Of a DNA stretch of 64,000 nucleotides, positions 26,353 to 36,047 are shown in pieces. Made by a program: the position numbers and the translations under genes. The notes beneath the pieces were generated by a model, which saw only the letters and a program-made list of their open reading frames with translations, was not told the origin of the DNA and did not search any database. Source of the stretch: Parabacteroides distasonis (GTDB taxonomy: Bacteria > Bacteroidota > Bacteroidia > Bacteroidales > Tannerellaceae). Where the stretch lies: the NCBI GenBank assembly GCA_021531775.1, contig JAFBIU010000020.1, positions 1-64,000 of the forward strand, read 5' to 3'. Position 1 is the stretch's first letter, and each line of letters opens with the position of its first letter.

Positions 26353-27066
26353 TTATTTGAACCAAACGATCGGATAATGCTTCAATTGAGCCCGTAATGC
26401 CAGTGCCTGTCCTTCCGTCACTCGGTCCAACAATTGCCAAAAGCGTTCGCCATGGTTCATCTCTACTGTGTGACACAATTCATGCAACAACACATAATCG
26501 ATCAATTGCCAAGGCAGCATCATCAGGTACAAAGAAAGGTTGATATTCTTCTGTGCCGAGCAACTACCCCAACGACCTCGACTGCGATTGATCTTCACTT
26601 GCGAGAAGGTAAAATGGTGCTGTTGCGCCAATGTCTCCAAACGCCCGGGCAACCAACGCTGAGCCTCATGCCTGAACGCTTTGGTCAATAACTTCTTCAA
26701 CGCCTGTTGCACCTCCTCTTGCTGGAAGTCCGTCTCCTGCGGACAGGTGATGGTCAAGTTGCCCTCCTTCAACTGCATGTAAAAGTTGCTCCGATCGCTC
26801 CGGAAGATACGAATCCGAAGGGTTGCCGTCTGCCAATCGATCGAGTCATCCCAATGAGCAACCCGTTCGTAGGCATATTTTTCCCATTGCGCACGCATCC
26901 AAATCCGATTCTGTTCCAGCCAATCCAACCAAACTGATTCGGTACCGGAAGGGGGTAGGGTCACCACAAAACGTCCGTGGACAACCCGAACCAGGTAGCG
27001 ACGTGCCCGCGCATTCCACCGCAGTCGAATTTTTCCAAATTCCTTATCAATAATCACCTTTTCCAT
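26353..27066 (-). CDS. YgjP/DUF45-family zinc metallopeptidase-like protein
   Basis: The product is 237 residues from the ATG at 27066, chosen because a -7 box overlaps the longer alternative. The C-terminal half has NRSRGRWGSCSAQKNINLSLYLMMLP and the zinc motif HELCHTVEMNHGERFWQLL, diagnostic of YgjP-like metal-dependent hydrolases. The substrate is unknown. The gene is divergent from gpmI. The start lies only 7 nt after the -7 box, so the mRNA may be leaderless. Confidence 0.88.
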   Translation of the reverse strand: MEKVIIDKEFGKIRLRWNARARRYLVRVVHGRFVVTLPPSGTESVWLDWLEQNRIWMRAQWEKYAYERVAHWDDSIDWQTATLRIRIFRSDRSNFYMQLKEGNLTITCPQETDFQQEEVQQALKKLLTKAFRHEAQRWLPGRLETLAQQHHFTFSQVKINRSRGRWGSCSAQKNINLSLYLMMLPWQLIDYVLLHELCHTVEMNHGERFWQLLDRVTEGQALALRAQLKHYPIVWFK

Positions 27067-27073
27067 ACGGCGA

Positions 27074-27081
27074 CAAAAGTA
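27074..27081 (-). promoter_or_regulatory. -7 box TACTTTTG for the YgjP-like gene
   Basis: The minus-strand TACTTTTG ends 7 nt before the ATG at 27066. Confidence 0.45.
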
Positions 27082-27118
27082 ATACGATTTGGCCATATCA
27101 GAAATAAATAGGATTGAT

Positions 27119-27126
27119 TATCTTTG
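27119..27126 (+). promoter_or_regulatory. -7 box TATCTTTG for gpmI
   Basis: TATCTTTG lies 47 nt before the gpmI ATG. No clear -33 TTG is seen. Confidence 0.5.
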
Positions 27127-27173
27127 CAATCGCAAAATAAACAATGCATGTAATCTATTAAAACTATAAAAAT

Positions 27174-28691
27174 ATGAGCAAGAAAGCCCTTTTAATGATT
27201 TTGGATGGTTGGGGAATTGGCGACCATGGTAAAGATGACGTAATCTTCAACACTCCGACTCCCTATTGGGATAGCCTGTTGGCTACGTACCCGCACTCTC
27301 AGTTGCAAGCCAGTGGCGAAAACGTAGGTTTGCCCGACGGTCAGATGGGTAACTCGGAGGTAGGTCACCTCAACATCGGTGCCGGACGTATCGTCTATCA
27401 AGATTTGGTCAAGATCAACCGTGCTTGTGCCGACAACAGCATCCTGAACAACAAAGAAATCGTTTCTGCCTTTTCATACGCAAAAGAGAATGGCAAGAGT
27501 GTTCATTTCATGGGATTGACCTCCAATGGTGGCGTACACAGCTCATTGGATCACCTGTTCAAACTGTGTGACATCTCGAAAGAATATGGTATCCAGAACA
27601 CCTTTATCCACTGCTTCATGGATGGTCGTGACACCGACCCGAAGAGTGGTAAAGGTTTCATCGAACAGTTGACAGCTCACTGTGCACAATCGGCCGGTGT
27701 CATCGCTTCCATCGTAGGCCGTTTCTACGCCATGGACCGTGACAAACGTTGGGAACGTGTGAAAGAGGCATACGACCTGCTGATCGAAGGAACCGGCAAA
27801 CAGGCTACCGACATGGTACAGGCTATGCAGGAGTCGTATGACGAAGGTGTAACGGACGAATTCATCAAGCCGATCAACAATGCTACCGTTGATGGTACCA
27901 TCAAGGAGGGCGATGTTGTGATCTTCTTCAACTATCGCAACGACCGTGCCAAAGAGTTGACAATCGTATTGACACAACAGGATATGCCGGAACAGGGTAT
28001 GCACACGATCCCGGGTCTGCAGTATTATTGCATGACTCCGTACGATGCCTCTTTCACTGGCGTTCACATCCTGTTCGATAAGGAGAACGTACAGAATACA
28101 TTAGGCGAGTATTTGGCGAATAACGGTAAGACCCAGTTGCACATTGCAGAAACCGAAAAGTATGCACACGTCACCTTCTTCTTCAACGGTGGACGTGAGA
28201 CTCCGTATGAAAACGAAGATCGAATCCTGGTTCCCAGCCCGAAGGTAGCCACCTACGACCTGAAGCCGGAAATGAGTGCTTACGAAGTAAAAGACAAATT
28301 GGTTGAGGCCATCGGTACCCAGAAATATGACTTTATTGTCGTCAACTATGCCAACGGTGATATGGTGGGTCACACCGGTATCTATCCCGCTATTGAAAAG
28401 GCAGTCGTTGCCATCGACAATTGTGTCAAGGATACGGTGGAGGCAGCCAAGGCCAACGGATACGAAGTGATCATCATTGCAGATCATGGTAATGCAGACC
28501 ACGCGTTGAACGAAGACGGTACACCGAATACTGCACACTCGTTGAATCCGGTACCGTTCGTCTATGTAACAGAAAACAAAGCCGCTCAGGTAGCCGATGG
28601 TGTCTTAGCCGATGTTGCTCCTTCGATTCTGCATATCTTAGGCATGGCTCAACCGGCAGAAATGTCGGGTAAAGACCTGATCCAGGGATGA
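27174..28691 (+). CDS. gpmI: 2,3-bisphosphoglycerate-independent phosphoglycerate mutase
   Basis: The product is 505 residues and interconverts 3- and 2-phosphoglycerate in glycolysis. It belongs to the alkaline phosphatase superfamily. The metal ligand D11 in [10 protein letters not shown], the phosphorylated S61 in [37 protein letters not shown] and [12 protein letters not shown] are all present. Its length is typical. The next gene overlaps the stop as ATGA, so the two are translationally coupled. Confidence 0.97.
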   Translation: MSKKALLMILDGWGIGDHGKDDVIFNTPTPYWDSLLATYPHSQLQASGENVGLPDGQMGNSEVGHLNIGAGRIVYQDLVKINRACADNSILNNKEIVSAFSYAKENGKSVHFMGLTSNGGVHSSLDHLFKLCDISKEYGIQNTFIHCFMDGRDTDPKSGKGFIEQLTAHCAQSAGVIASIVGRFYAMDRDKRWERVKEAYDLLIEGTGKQATDMVQAMQESYDEGVTDEFIKPINNATVDGTIKEGDVVIFFNYRNDRAKELTIVLTQQDMPEQGMHTIPGLQYYCMTPYDASFTGVHILFDKENVQNTLGEYLANNGKTQLHIAETEKYAHVTFFFNGGRETPYENEDRILVPSPKVATYDLKPEMSAYEVKDKLVEAIGTQKYDFIVVNYANGDMVGHTGIYPAIEKAVVAIDNCVKDTVEAAKANGYEVIIIADHGNADHALNEDGTPNTAHSLNPVPFVYVTENKAAQVADGVLADVAPSILHILGMAQPAEMSGKDLIQG

Positions 28692-29263
28692 TACAAATCG
28701 ACGACACGTTGGTCAGTCTCGATCTGATCGAACGTTCGTTCCTCTGCGACCTGTCCCACTGCAAGGGACAGTGTTGCGTAGAGGGCGATTCTGGAGCCCC
28801 CTTAGAACCAGGTGAAGAGGAGGAATTGAAACGGGTGCTGCCGGAGATCTGGAATGACCTGTTGCCGGAAGCACGTACGGTCATCCAATCGCAAGGCGTA
28901 GCCTATACCGATTCCGACGGAGACCGGGTCACCTCGATTGTTGGCGACAAGAATTGTGTCTTTACCTGTTACGATACAGACGGTGTGTGTAAATGCGCCA
29001 TTGAGAAGGCCTACCGGGAAGGGCGTGTCTCCTTCTACAAACCGATCTCTTGCCATCTCTACCCCGTTCGTATCACCCAATACAAAACGTTTCAGGCGGT
29101 CAATTACCACCGTTGGGATGTCTGCAAAGCAGCAGAACTATTGGGAAAAAAAGAGCAGGTTCCAGTCTATCAGTTTTTAAAAGAGCCTTTAATCCGAAAA
29201 TTCGGACAAGCCTGGTACGATGCACTGGATGAATGTGCACAGGAATGGAAAAAACAATCCTAA
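28688..29263 (+). CDS. DUF3109 family cysteine-rich protein
   Basis: The product is 191 residues. Cysteines at 20, 25, 29 and 30 ([13 protein letters not shown]) and later in [24 protein letters not shown] and DVCKA suggest a zinc or iron-sulfur site, as in YkgJ-like proteins. The function is unknown. The start codon overlaps the gpmI stop. A strong terminator ends the operon. Confidence 0.88.
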   Translation: MIQIDDTLVSLDLIERSFLCDLSHCKGQCCVEGDSGAPLEPGEEEELKRVLPEIWNDLLPEARTVIQSQGVAYTDSDGDRVTSIVGDKNCVFTCYDTDGVCKCAIEKAYREGRVSFYKPISCHLYPVRITQYKTFQAVNYHRWDVCKAAELLGKKEQVPVYQFLKEPLIRKFGQAWYDALDECAQEWKKQS

Positions 29264-29269
29264 TAGAGA

Positions 29270-29316
29270 AGCGGGCTGAATAAGGAATCCTCCTTACTCA
29301 GCCCGCTACTTTATTA
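29270..29316 (+). terminator. Terminator between DUF3109 and cydB
   Basis: A long stem AGCGGGCTGA...TCAGCCCGCT is extended by TAAGGA/TCCTTA, then ACTTTATTAT. It sits between convergent genes and may serve both. Confidence 0.85.
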
Positions 29317-29329
29317 TAGATAGGTAACC

Positions 29330-30475
29330 TTAGTAGGTATGGCCCTCTTTCTGCATAGCATCTGATGTGATCTTAAACAAATCGATCGAACGCCAAGCAT
29401 AGAAAATGTATGCCAACACAAACGGAACCAACAGCGATACGATACTCATCACTTGCAAGGTAAAGGGGCTGGAACTACTGTTCTGAATCGTCAGCGAACT
29501 CTGCAAATCGGCAACCGAAGGATAATAGGCCGTATGATTCCAACCTGCACAGAGGAGCAATGCCAAGACGGTCAACACCGTACCAACACCAGCAAACCAA
29601 ATACCCTTGATCCAAGTAGGCGACAGATAGCTCTTGCCAATACCGAACAGCACAGCGACAACACCTACCAGCAAGACCAATAATACCACCGGCATCTCCA
29701 CCAGATTCATCAAGTATTTATAGGGCTGCATAAAAATTTCCCCACTGTCTGGATTGACGGCAAAGCCATCAGCTACCAACAGGCGAACCAAAAAGGCCAG
29801 GAAGAAGACCAAGAACAAAACCGTTTCCGGCAACAGACGTTTCCGACAACGGGTAGTCACATCGTCATCAGCAATGTTATTAATATAGTAGAGCAACCCC
29901 AAGACACGTGCCAGGAAGAAGACTGCCAAACCCAACAGCAGATTCCAAATCACAAAAGCAGCCTCCAAACCATGCAACGGATTGGCCCATGAAGAGATCA
30001 CGGGCATGCCAACCGCTGTCAGTTGCTCCTTATTCACCACAAACTCTGCCCCATTGAAGAAAGTACCGACAGCTGTACCCAAAAGTACCGGTGCCAACAC
30101 ACCATTGGCCAACAAAAAATACTGATAGGTCTTCTTGCCCAACAGATTTCCCTTCTTAGCCTGATACTCATACGAAACAGCCTGTAAGACGAAACAGATC
30201 AGAATCAGCATCCATACCCAATAGGCTCCACCGAAACTGGTGGAGTAGAAAAGCGGGAAAGAGGCAAAAAAGGCTCCACCGAACGTAACCAATGTCGTGA
30301 AAGTAAATTCCCACTTACGACCGGTTGAATTGAGCAACATCTTCTGTTGCAGTTCTGTCTTGCCAATCGTAAACAGCAAAGACTGTCCACCTTGTACAAA
30401 CAGCAAGAACACCAAAATCGCTCCTAACAAGGAGACGAGAAACCACCAATATTGTTGTAAGAATGAATAATCCAT
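29330..30475 (-). CDS. cydB: Cytochrome bd ubiquinol oxidase subunit II
   Basis: The product is a 381-residue integral membrane protein of about 8-9 helices. FGGAYWVWMLILICFVLQAVSYEYQAKKGN is the family segment. CydB with CydA forms the high-affinity bd oxidase, which lets anaerobes such as Bacteroides scavenge nanomolar oxygen. It is the last gene of a DUF4492-cydA-cydB operon. Confidence 0.95.
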   Translation of the reverse strand: MDYSFLQQYWWFLVSLLGAILVFLLFVQGGQSLLFTIGKTELQQKMLLNSTGRKWEFTFTTLVTFGGAFFASFPLFYSTSFGGAYWVWMLILICFVLQAVSYEYQAKKGNLLGKKTYQYFLLANGVLAPVLLGTAVGTFFNGAEFVVNKEQLTAVGMPVISSWANPLHGLEAAFVIWNLLLGLAVFFLARVLGLLYYINNIADDDVTTRCRKRLLPETVLFLVFFLAFLVRLLVADGFAVNPDSGEIFMQPYKYLMNLVEMPVVLLVLLVGVVAVLFGIGKSYLSPTWIKGIWFAGVGTVLTVLALLLCAGWNHTAYYPSVADLQSSLTIQNSSSSPFTLQVMSIVSLLVPFVLAYIFYAWRSIDLFKITSDAMQKEGHTY

Positions 30476-30508
30476 AATACGATGTATTTATTTAATAAGG
30501 TAGATAGA

Positions 30509-32071
30509 TTAATGTAACTGCTCCGGACCCTTTTGAATCGCTTTCGCCATAATACCCAATTCGGCAATCAGCAAAACGGTGAAAAGAATCAAGAAGAGGA
30601 AGAAGGTCACTTGCACCGACGATGCCTCCAACTTGGAGATAGCAGCACAGGTCGGCAAGATGTCCTGAATTGCCCACGGCTGACGGCCCACCTCGGCCAC
30701 AATCCAACCCGCTTGTGCGGCAATATAAGCCAACGGTACCGTCAAGATAGCCACCCAATGCATCCAACGAGCTTCAGCCAACTGACCACGACGACCTAAC
30801 CACCATGCCAAGGCAAAGACCAGAATGAAGAGACCACCCAATGAAACCATGATACGGAATGCATAGAAGGTCAAAGCCACCGGTGGTATCAACTCCTTTA
30901 CATCTTTAATATAGCCATATCCAAAATAGGGAAAATTCTCATCCAGAACCGCACGTGCATTCGTAGCAGCCATTTCGTTGCCCGCTTTGCGAGCGGCCCG
31001 GTAGTCGGCCAAAGCCTGAATCGCCATCTTTCCACGCGCGATCTTCTCGGTAGCCGGAAGGGCAACCGTACCATCCTTCAAGGTATAACCGCCATCGATC
31101 AAATTGACAATACCCGGCACATAGGCATCCAGATCACGTTCTGCCAACATAGACAACATCTTGGGAAACTCAAAACTGAACAGGAAAGGATCAGCCGGAT
31201 CATTGTATTCCGTGCGCGACGGATCCAACAAAGCCACACCTACCAAACCAATGCCGTTACCTCCCTGATACAAACCCTCCATAGCGGCCAACTTCATCGG
31301 CTGCTTTTGAGCTACCTGATAGGCAGAACCATCACCTGTCCACAAGGAAAGGATCGAAGCCACCAGACCAAACAACGCACCTACCTTGATGCTGGCCAAA
31401 GCAAACTCCCGGTTCCGTTGCTTCAGCAGATACCAGCAGCTGACACCGATCACAAAGGTAGCTCCCACAATCCAGCCCGACAAAATCGTGTGCAGGAACT
31501 TGTTCAGGGCAACAGGAGAGAGCGCAACGGCCCAGAAATCAAACATCTCGTTACGGACGGTATCCGGATTGAACTCCATACCACTGGGATACTGCATCCA
31601 GGCATTGGCGATCAAAATCCAGAGGGCAGACAGAGAGGCTCCTGCAATGGTCAACCAGGTAGAGACCAAGTGAAAACGCTTGCTCACTTTATCCCAACCG
31701 AAGAACATCACTGCAATGAAGGTTGCCTCCATGAAAAAGGCGACAATGCCCTCAATGGCCAACGGGGCACCAAAGATATCGCCCACAAACCAGCTGTAGT
31801 TGGACCAATTGGTACCAAACTCAAACTCCATGATCAACCCGGTCGCCACACCGATGGCAAAGTTGATCCCGAACAATTTCATCCAAAACTGGGCCGTCTG
31901 TTTCCAAAACTCGTTTCCTGTTTTGTAATAAATCGTCTCCATAATTGCCTGGATGATTCCAAGCCCCAACGTCAGAGGAACAAAAATCCAATGATACATA
32001 GCGGTCAAGGCAAACTGCGCCCTTGACCAGTCGATTAACGAATTGCTAATGTTCTCAATCATATTAGTCAC
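30509..32071 (-). CDS. cydA: Cytochrome bd ubiquinol oxidase subunit I
   Basis: The product is a 520-residue heme-binding membrane subunit. The axial histidine H27 lies in YHWIFVPLTLGLG. GINFAIGVATGLIMEFEFGTNWSNYSWFVGDIFGAPLAIEG is the diagnostic loop, and the C-terminal helices carry the WIVAEVGRQPW quinol-site motif. It oxidises quinol and reduces O2 to water. It lies between a DUF4492 gene (6 bp) and cydB (33 bp). Confidence 0.97.
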   Translation of the reverse strand: MTNMIENISNSLIDWSRAQFALTAMYHWIFVPLTLGLGIIQAIMETIYYKTGNEFWKQTAQFWMKLFGINFAIGVATGLIMEFEFGTNWSNYSWFVGDIFGAPLAIEGIVAFFMEATFIAVMFFGWDKVSKRFHLVSTWLTIAGASLSALWILIANAWMQYPSGMEFNPDTVRNEMFDFWAVALSPVALNKFLHTILSGWIVGATFVIGVSCWYLLKQRNREFALASIKVGALFGLVASILSLWTGDGSAYQVAQKQPMKLAAMEGLYQGGNGIGLVGVALLDPSRTEYNDPADPFLFSFEFPKMLSMLAERDLDAYVPGIVNLIDGGYTLKDGTVALPATEKIARGKMAIQALADYRAARKAGNEMAATNARAVLDENFPYFGYGYIKDVKELIPPVALTFYAFRIMVSLGGLFILVFALAWWLGRRGQLAEARWMHWVAILTVPLAYIAAQAGWIVAEVGRQPWAIQDILPTCAAISKLEASSVQVTFFLFLILFTVLLIAELGIMAKAIQKGPEQLH

Positions 32072-32077
32072 ATTTTT

Positions 32078-32299
32078 TTAAGGTTGAATAGCCCGTTCAA
32101 TTAGTTCACCAGATACATGCTCCTGTTTGGCGTCATCACTACCGAAGCGTCCCAGGTAATCGGGGAAAAAGAAAAGTTTCAAGAACACAAACATAATGAA
32201 AAGTTTGATCAGAATCAGTAACCAAAGCGTCTTTCCCAGCTTCATATCTCGGAAACCTTCCCAATAAAAACGACAGATGCGTGCTATCATGGCCAACAT
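32078..32299 (-). CDS. DUF4492 small membrane protein of the cyd operon
   Basis: The product is 73 residues with one membrane helix (about 24-46) after an amphipathic start (ICRFYWEGFRDMKLGKTLW), the DUF4492 signature. It could be an accessory subunit of the oxidase, like CydX in other bacteria; that is inferred from size and position. An in-frame ATG three codons later is an equally good start. Confidence 0.85.
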   Translation of the reverse strand: MLAMIARICRFYWEGFRDMKLGKTLWLLILIKLFIMFVFLKLFFFPDYLGRFGSDDAKQEHVSGELIERAIQP

Positions 32300-32314
32300 T
32301 TTTTATATCAAAAG

Positions 32315-32322
32315 CAAATATA
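32315..32322 (-). promoter_or_regulatory. -7 box TATATTTG for the cyd operon
   Basis: The minus-strand TATATTTG lies 15 nt before the DUF4492 start, divergent from the Gfo/Idh promoter. Confidence 0.5.
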
Positions 32323-32458
32323 GACATTCCTTTCAATTTCTCATCTTTTTTGGGGGAAAATTCTACAAACAAGTGTCAATTACCAGCACTAACGTTAAAA
32401 ATATTTATCAATCGGTAGAAAAACGTTCAAAATTGATACCCGCATTTCCTGCTTTCTG

Positions 32459-32466
32459 TATATTTG
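32459..32466 (+). promoter_or_regulatory. -7 box TATATTTG for the Gfo/Idh-DUF1080 operon
   Basis: TATATTTG is followed in the leader by an inverted repeat ATTGTGTC (32473-32480) / GACACAAT (32496-32503). The repeat would form a hairpin at the very 5' end of the mRNA. The rest of 32323-32546 has no gene. Confidence 0.5.
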
Positions 32467-32546
32467 CCAAGAATTGTGTCAACAGGTATGGTAGAGACAC
32501 AATCAGGTATCATTGTTAAGTGCTAATCGATAAAAAAATTATTACT

Positions 32547-34031
32547 ATGTCGAACATTACAAGAAGATCTTTTCTTCAGAGAAGTGCCGCTGCTGCTGCA
32601 GCATTTTCAATTGTTCCGGGAACAATTTTAGGTAAGTCTCACGGTTATGTAGCTCCGTCTGATAAGTTGAACATTGCCGGTGTCGGTATTGGAGGTATGG
32701 GTAATGCTAACTTGAAGAACATGGAAAAGACAGATAATATCGTTGCTCTTTGCGATATTGACTGGAAATACGCTAAGCCCGTTTTCGATCGTCACCCGAA
32801 TGCTAAGAAATACTGGGACTATCGTAAGATGCTGGATGAAATGGGTAAATCTATCGATGCTGTATTGATCGCTACAGCTGACCATACACACGCCATGATT
32901 ACAGCAGACGCCATGACAATGGGCAAACATGTATATACACAGAAACCGTTGACTCACTCTGTATATGAGTCTCGTCTGTTGACCAAATTGGCTGCTTCAA
33001 CAGGTGTAGTAACACAGATGGGTAACCAAGGTTCTTCTGCAACCGATACAGACCTCGTTTGCGAATGGATCTGGAATGGTGAGATTGGTGAAGTAACACG
33101 CGTAGATTGCGCTACCAACCGTCCGATCTGGCCGCAGGGTCTGAACGCTCCGGAAAAGGCTGATAAGATTCCTTCTACATTGAACTGGGATCTCTTCACA
33201 GGTCCGGCTAAATTGAATCCGTATAACAAGATCTACCATCCTTGGAACTGGCGCGGATGGTGGGATTATGGTACAGGTGCTTTGGGTGATATGGCTTGCC
33301 ACATCATGCACCAGCCGTTCAAGGCCTTGAAGTTGGGTTATCCGACCAAAGTTCAGGGTTCTTCTACCCTGCTGTTGGCTGACTGCGCACCGAACGCTCA
33401 GCATGTGAAGTTCATCTATCCGGCTCGTGAGAACATGCCGAAGGTAGCTATGCCGGAGGTAGAAATCCACTGGTACGATGGTGGTTTGTTGCCCGACCGT
33501 CCCGAAGGATTCCCTGCAGGTGAAGATATGATGGCTATGGGTGGTGGTATCACGATCTTCCATGGTACAAAAGACACATTGGTTTGCGGTTGCTACGGTC
33601 AGAAGCCGAGACTGTTGTCAGGTCGTGTTCCCAATGCTCCGAAGGTTTGCCGTCGCGTAGAAAATGCCATGGGTGGTGGTCACGAACAAGACTGGATCGC
33701 TCAGTGTAAGGCAGGTTCGAACCGTGTTCCGTGTAAGTCTGACTTCCGCGAGGCAGGTCCGTTCAACGAAATGGTTGTCATGGGTGTATTGGCAGTTCGT
33801 TTGCAGACATTGAACAAAGAGTTGTTGTGGGATGGCCAGAACATGAAGTTCACGAACATCACGGACGACGAGGTAATCCGCATCATCAAGAAGGATGACT
33901 TCAAGATTGTTGACGGTGACCCGAAATTCGACAAGAAGTGGACTGATCCAGTACCTGCACAGCAGTTCGCTGCCGAGTTGATTAAGCATAACTACCGTGA
34001 TGGTTGGAAGCTGGTTGACATGCCGAGATAA
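32547..34031 (+). CDS. Gfo/Idh/MocA family oxidoreductase with Tat signal
   Basis: The product is 494 residues from the ATG at 32547. NITRRSFLQRSAAAAAAFSIVPG is a twin-arginine signal, so the enzyme folds with its NAD(P) cofactor before export. The Rossmann segment is LNIAGVGIGGMGNANL, and QKPLTHSVYE carries the EKP-like lysine motif (here QKP). Related exported enzymes oxidise sugars or glycosides at C3. It is cotranscribed with a DUF1080 gene 21 bp downstream. The substrate is unknown. Confidence 0.9.
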   Translation: MSNITRRSFLQRSAAAAAAFSIVPGTILGKSHGYVAPSDKLNIAGVGIGGMGNANLKNMEKTDNIVALCDIDWKYAKPVFDRHPNAKKYWDYRKMLDEMGKSIDAVLIATADHTHAMITADAMTMGKHVYTQKPLTHSVYESRLLTKLAASTGVVTQMGNQGSSATDTDLVCEWIWNGEIGEVTRVDCATNRPIWPQGLNAPEKADKIPSTLNWDLFTGPAKLNPYNKIYHPWNWRGWWDYGTGALGDMACHIMHQPFKALKLGYPTKVQGSSTLLLADCAPNAQHVKFIYPARENMPKVAMPEVEIHWYDGGLLPDRPEGFPAGEDMMAMGGGITIFHGTKDTLVCGCYGQKPRLLSGRVPNAPKVCRRVENAMGGGHEQDWIAQCKAGSNRVPCKSDFREAGPFNEMVVMGVLAVRLQTLNKELLWDGQNMKFTNITDDEVIRIIKKDDFKIVDGDPKFDKKWTDPVPAQQFAAELIKHNYRDGWKLVDMPR

Positions 34032-34052
34032 TCGTTTTTAAAAGTTACATAA

Positions 34053-34910
34053 ATGAAAAAGTCAGTATTATTAGTAGGTGCCGCAGCCATGATGTCTTTC
34101 ATGGTAGCTTGTGGCGGTGGACAGAAAGCCGAAGAGGTAGCTCCTGCAGCTGAAGAGACAAAAACGGAAGCAGCTGTTCCGGAGTACAAGATCTTGAGTG
34201 ATCTGCCGACGATCGACATCACAACATGCCCGCAGGACAAAGAGGGACGTTACGTGATCTTTGACGGTAAGACATTCAACGGATGGCGTGGTTATAACCG
34301 TACCGATGTTCCGGGTGCATGGACCATTGAAGATGGTTGCATCAAGATCAACGGTTCAGGTGCTGGTGAGGCTGGTGCTTCCAACGGTGGCGACTTGATC
34401 TTCATGAGCAAGTTGAAAAACTTCGAATTGGAATTGGAATGGAAGGTGGCTAAGGGTTCAAACTCAGGTATCTTCTATTACATCCAGGAGGTAGAGGGCC
34501 AGCCGGCTTATATCTCAGCTCCGGAGTGCCAGGTATTGGATAACGCAAACCACCCGGATGCTAAGTTGGGTGCTGAACTGGGTATTCGCCAGTCTTCTTC
34601 TCTGTACGACATGATTCCGGCTAAGCCGCAGAATGCTAAACCGTTCGGAGAATGGAACAAGGTGAAGATCATGTGCTACAAAGGTACTGTAGTTCACTAT
34701 CAGAACGACGAAGCTGTGGTAGAATACCACTTGTGGACTCCGCAGTGGAAAGAGATGCTGAACAAGAGCAAATTCAGCCAGGAAAAGTGGCCGTTGGCAT
34801 ACGAACTGTTGCTGAATTGTGGTGGTCCTAACAAGGAAGGTTTCATCGGCTTGCAGGATCATGGCGACGATGTTTGGTATCGTAACATCACTGTCAAAGT
34901 GTTAGACTAA
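34053..34910 (+). CDS. DUF1080 (3-keto-glycoside hydrolase-like) lipoprotein
   Basis: The product is 285 residues with a lipobox (MVACG, Cys20), an acidic linker, then a DUF1080 concanavalin-like domain. The domain runs from FDGKTFNGWRGYN through LELEWKVAKGSNSGIFYYIQE to GFIGLQDHGDDVWYRNITVK. Some DUF1080 proteins hydrolyse 3-keto-disaccharides, and several Bacteroides operons pair them with Gfo/Idh oxidoreductases. The neighbour at 32547 therefore suggests a two-step oxidation-hydrolysis of a glycoside. A strong terminator follows. Confidence 0.9.
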   Translation: MKKSVLLVGAAAMMSFMVACGGGQKAEEVAPAAEETKTEAAVPEYKILSDLPTIDITTCPQDKEGRYVIFDGKTFNGWRGYNRTDVPGAWTIEDGCIKINGSGAGEAGASNGGDLIFMSKLKNFELELEWKVAKGSNSGIFYYIQEVEGQPAYISAPECQVLDNANHPDAKLGAELGIRQSSSLYDMIPAKPQNAKPFGEWNKVKIMCYKGTVVHYQNDEAVVEYHLWTPQWKEMLNKSKFSQEKWPLAYELLLNCGGPNKEGFIGLQDHGDDVWYRNITVKVLD

Positions 34911-34941
34911 GCTTTTGCTATAATTTGATTAAGTGAATATG

Positions 34942-34991
34942 GAGCGCTTGAAACAGGAAGATACTTCCTGCTTTCAAGCGCTCACTTTTTT
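34942..34991 (+). terminator. Terminator after the DUF1080 gene
   Basis: A nearly perfect ~19-bp stem (GAGCGCTTGAAA-CAGGAAG with its complement, one extra C) with a 3-nt loop is followed by six T. Confidence 0.92.
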
Positions 34992-35084
34992 GAAAGAAAG
35001 TGGTAAAAACTGTAACCTTACGTTTCGAAGTTCGGTCTAATGGGTACAATCAACGAATTAATAACCATTAAAAAGAACAGGAAT

Positions 35085-35486
35085 ATGGATGATAATGCAA
35101 TACCTATGGCAGGTATCATCTGCACCATCGGTATGCCGATGTTGTTGGCAATCATCGCTGTTGCCATGTCATTGGAGGCAAAACACAAAGAGCGAATGGC
35201 GTTAATTGACAAAGGGATGACCCTGAAAGAGTTCGAAACCGAAGCAAGACCCAACCGCTATCCGGCTCTCCGGAAAGGTTTGCTGATGATCGGACTGGCC
35301 TTGGGAGCCTTCATCGGTTTGTTGTGGGCCTATCCCCAGCCGATGTGTGAGGAGGATCCGGCATGGTTAGCCCTCTTTATCCCGGCTTTCTCGATTTTCT
35401 TCGGAGGTGTTAGTTTAGTCGTTTACTATTTCCTCTCTCGTTACTTCATGAAGAAGGAAAAGGCAGAGGATCAGTTGCCTCTCTAA
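35085..35486 (+). CDS. DUF6249-type small membrane protein
   Basis: The product is 133 residues from the ATG at 35085, preceded by AGGAAT; an ATG at 35040 would add 15 residues. There are three hydrophobic helices (about 8-27, 64-83 and 97-120), with a conserved-looking cytoplasmic EAKHKERMALIDKGM segment. I recognise it as DUF6249-like from this pattern. It precedes an ECF sigma gene by 3 bp, a frequent arrangement in Bacteroidales, and may be part of that signalling unit. Confidence 0.78.
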   Translation: MDDNAIPMAGIICTIGMPMLLAIIAVAMSLEAKHKERMALIDKGMTLKEFETEARPNRYPALRKGLLMIGLALGAFIGLLWAYPQPMCEEDPAWLALFIPAFSIFFGGVSLVVYYFLSRYFMKKEKAEDQLPL

Positions 35487-35489
35487 ACG

Positions 35490-36047
35490 ATGAAGACCAA
35501 CGAACAGATCGAACGGCAATGGATTGCACGGATTGTGGCAGGAGATACCCAAAGTTTCTCCTGCCTCATCGCCCGTTACGAACAGATGGCTTTTACCATT
35601 GCCCTGCGTATCTTGGGGAATCGCGAGGATGCGGAAGAGGCAGTACAGGATGCTTTCCTGCGTGCCTATCGAGCCTTGCCCGATTTCCGGTTCGACTGCA
35701 AGTTCTCCACGTGGCTCTATCGGATTGTCTATCGGATCTGCCTGACGGCTTTGGAAAATCGCAAAGACTTCATCGACTATGAAGAGGAGATTACGACCGA
35801 TATCTCATCGGGAGAAGCGGGCTTTGCCTCTGCCCTCCTGGAACGGAAAGAGCGACGCGAGATTGTAGCGAAAGTATTGAAAATGCTCTCACGCGATGAA
35901 TTCCTCCTGTTGACTCTCTTCTATCTGGAAGAGTGCTCGATTGAGGAGATTCAGCAGATCACCCATTGGACGACCTCGAACATCAAGACCAAGCTGTTCC
36001 GAGCCCGTAAACATTTTTATGAAAAGATAAAAACATACGATATATGA
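35490..36047 (+). CDS. ECF-type RNA polymerase sigma factor (cassette 1)
   Basis: The product is 185 residues. Sigma region 2 is at about 20-85 (FSCLIARYEQMAFTIALRILGNREDAEEAVQDAFLRAYRALPDF). Region 4 is near 130-180 (EFLLLTLFYLEECSIEEIQQITHWTTSNIKTKLFRARKHF). It is the middle gene of a three-gene set, with a membrane protein before it. Its stop overlaps the start of the next small membrane protein, the likely anti-sigma. Confidence 0.92.
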   Translation: MKTNEQIERQWIARIVAGDTQSFSCLIARYEQMAFTIALRILGNREDAEEAVQDAFLRAYRALPDFRFDCKFSTWLYRIVYRICLTALENRKDFIDYEEEITTDISSGEAGFASALLERKERREIVAKVLKMLSRDEFLLLTLFYLEECSIEEIQQITHWTTSNIKTKLFRARKHFYEKIKTYDI

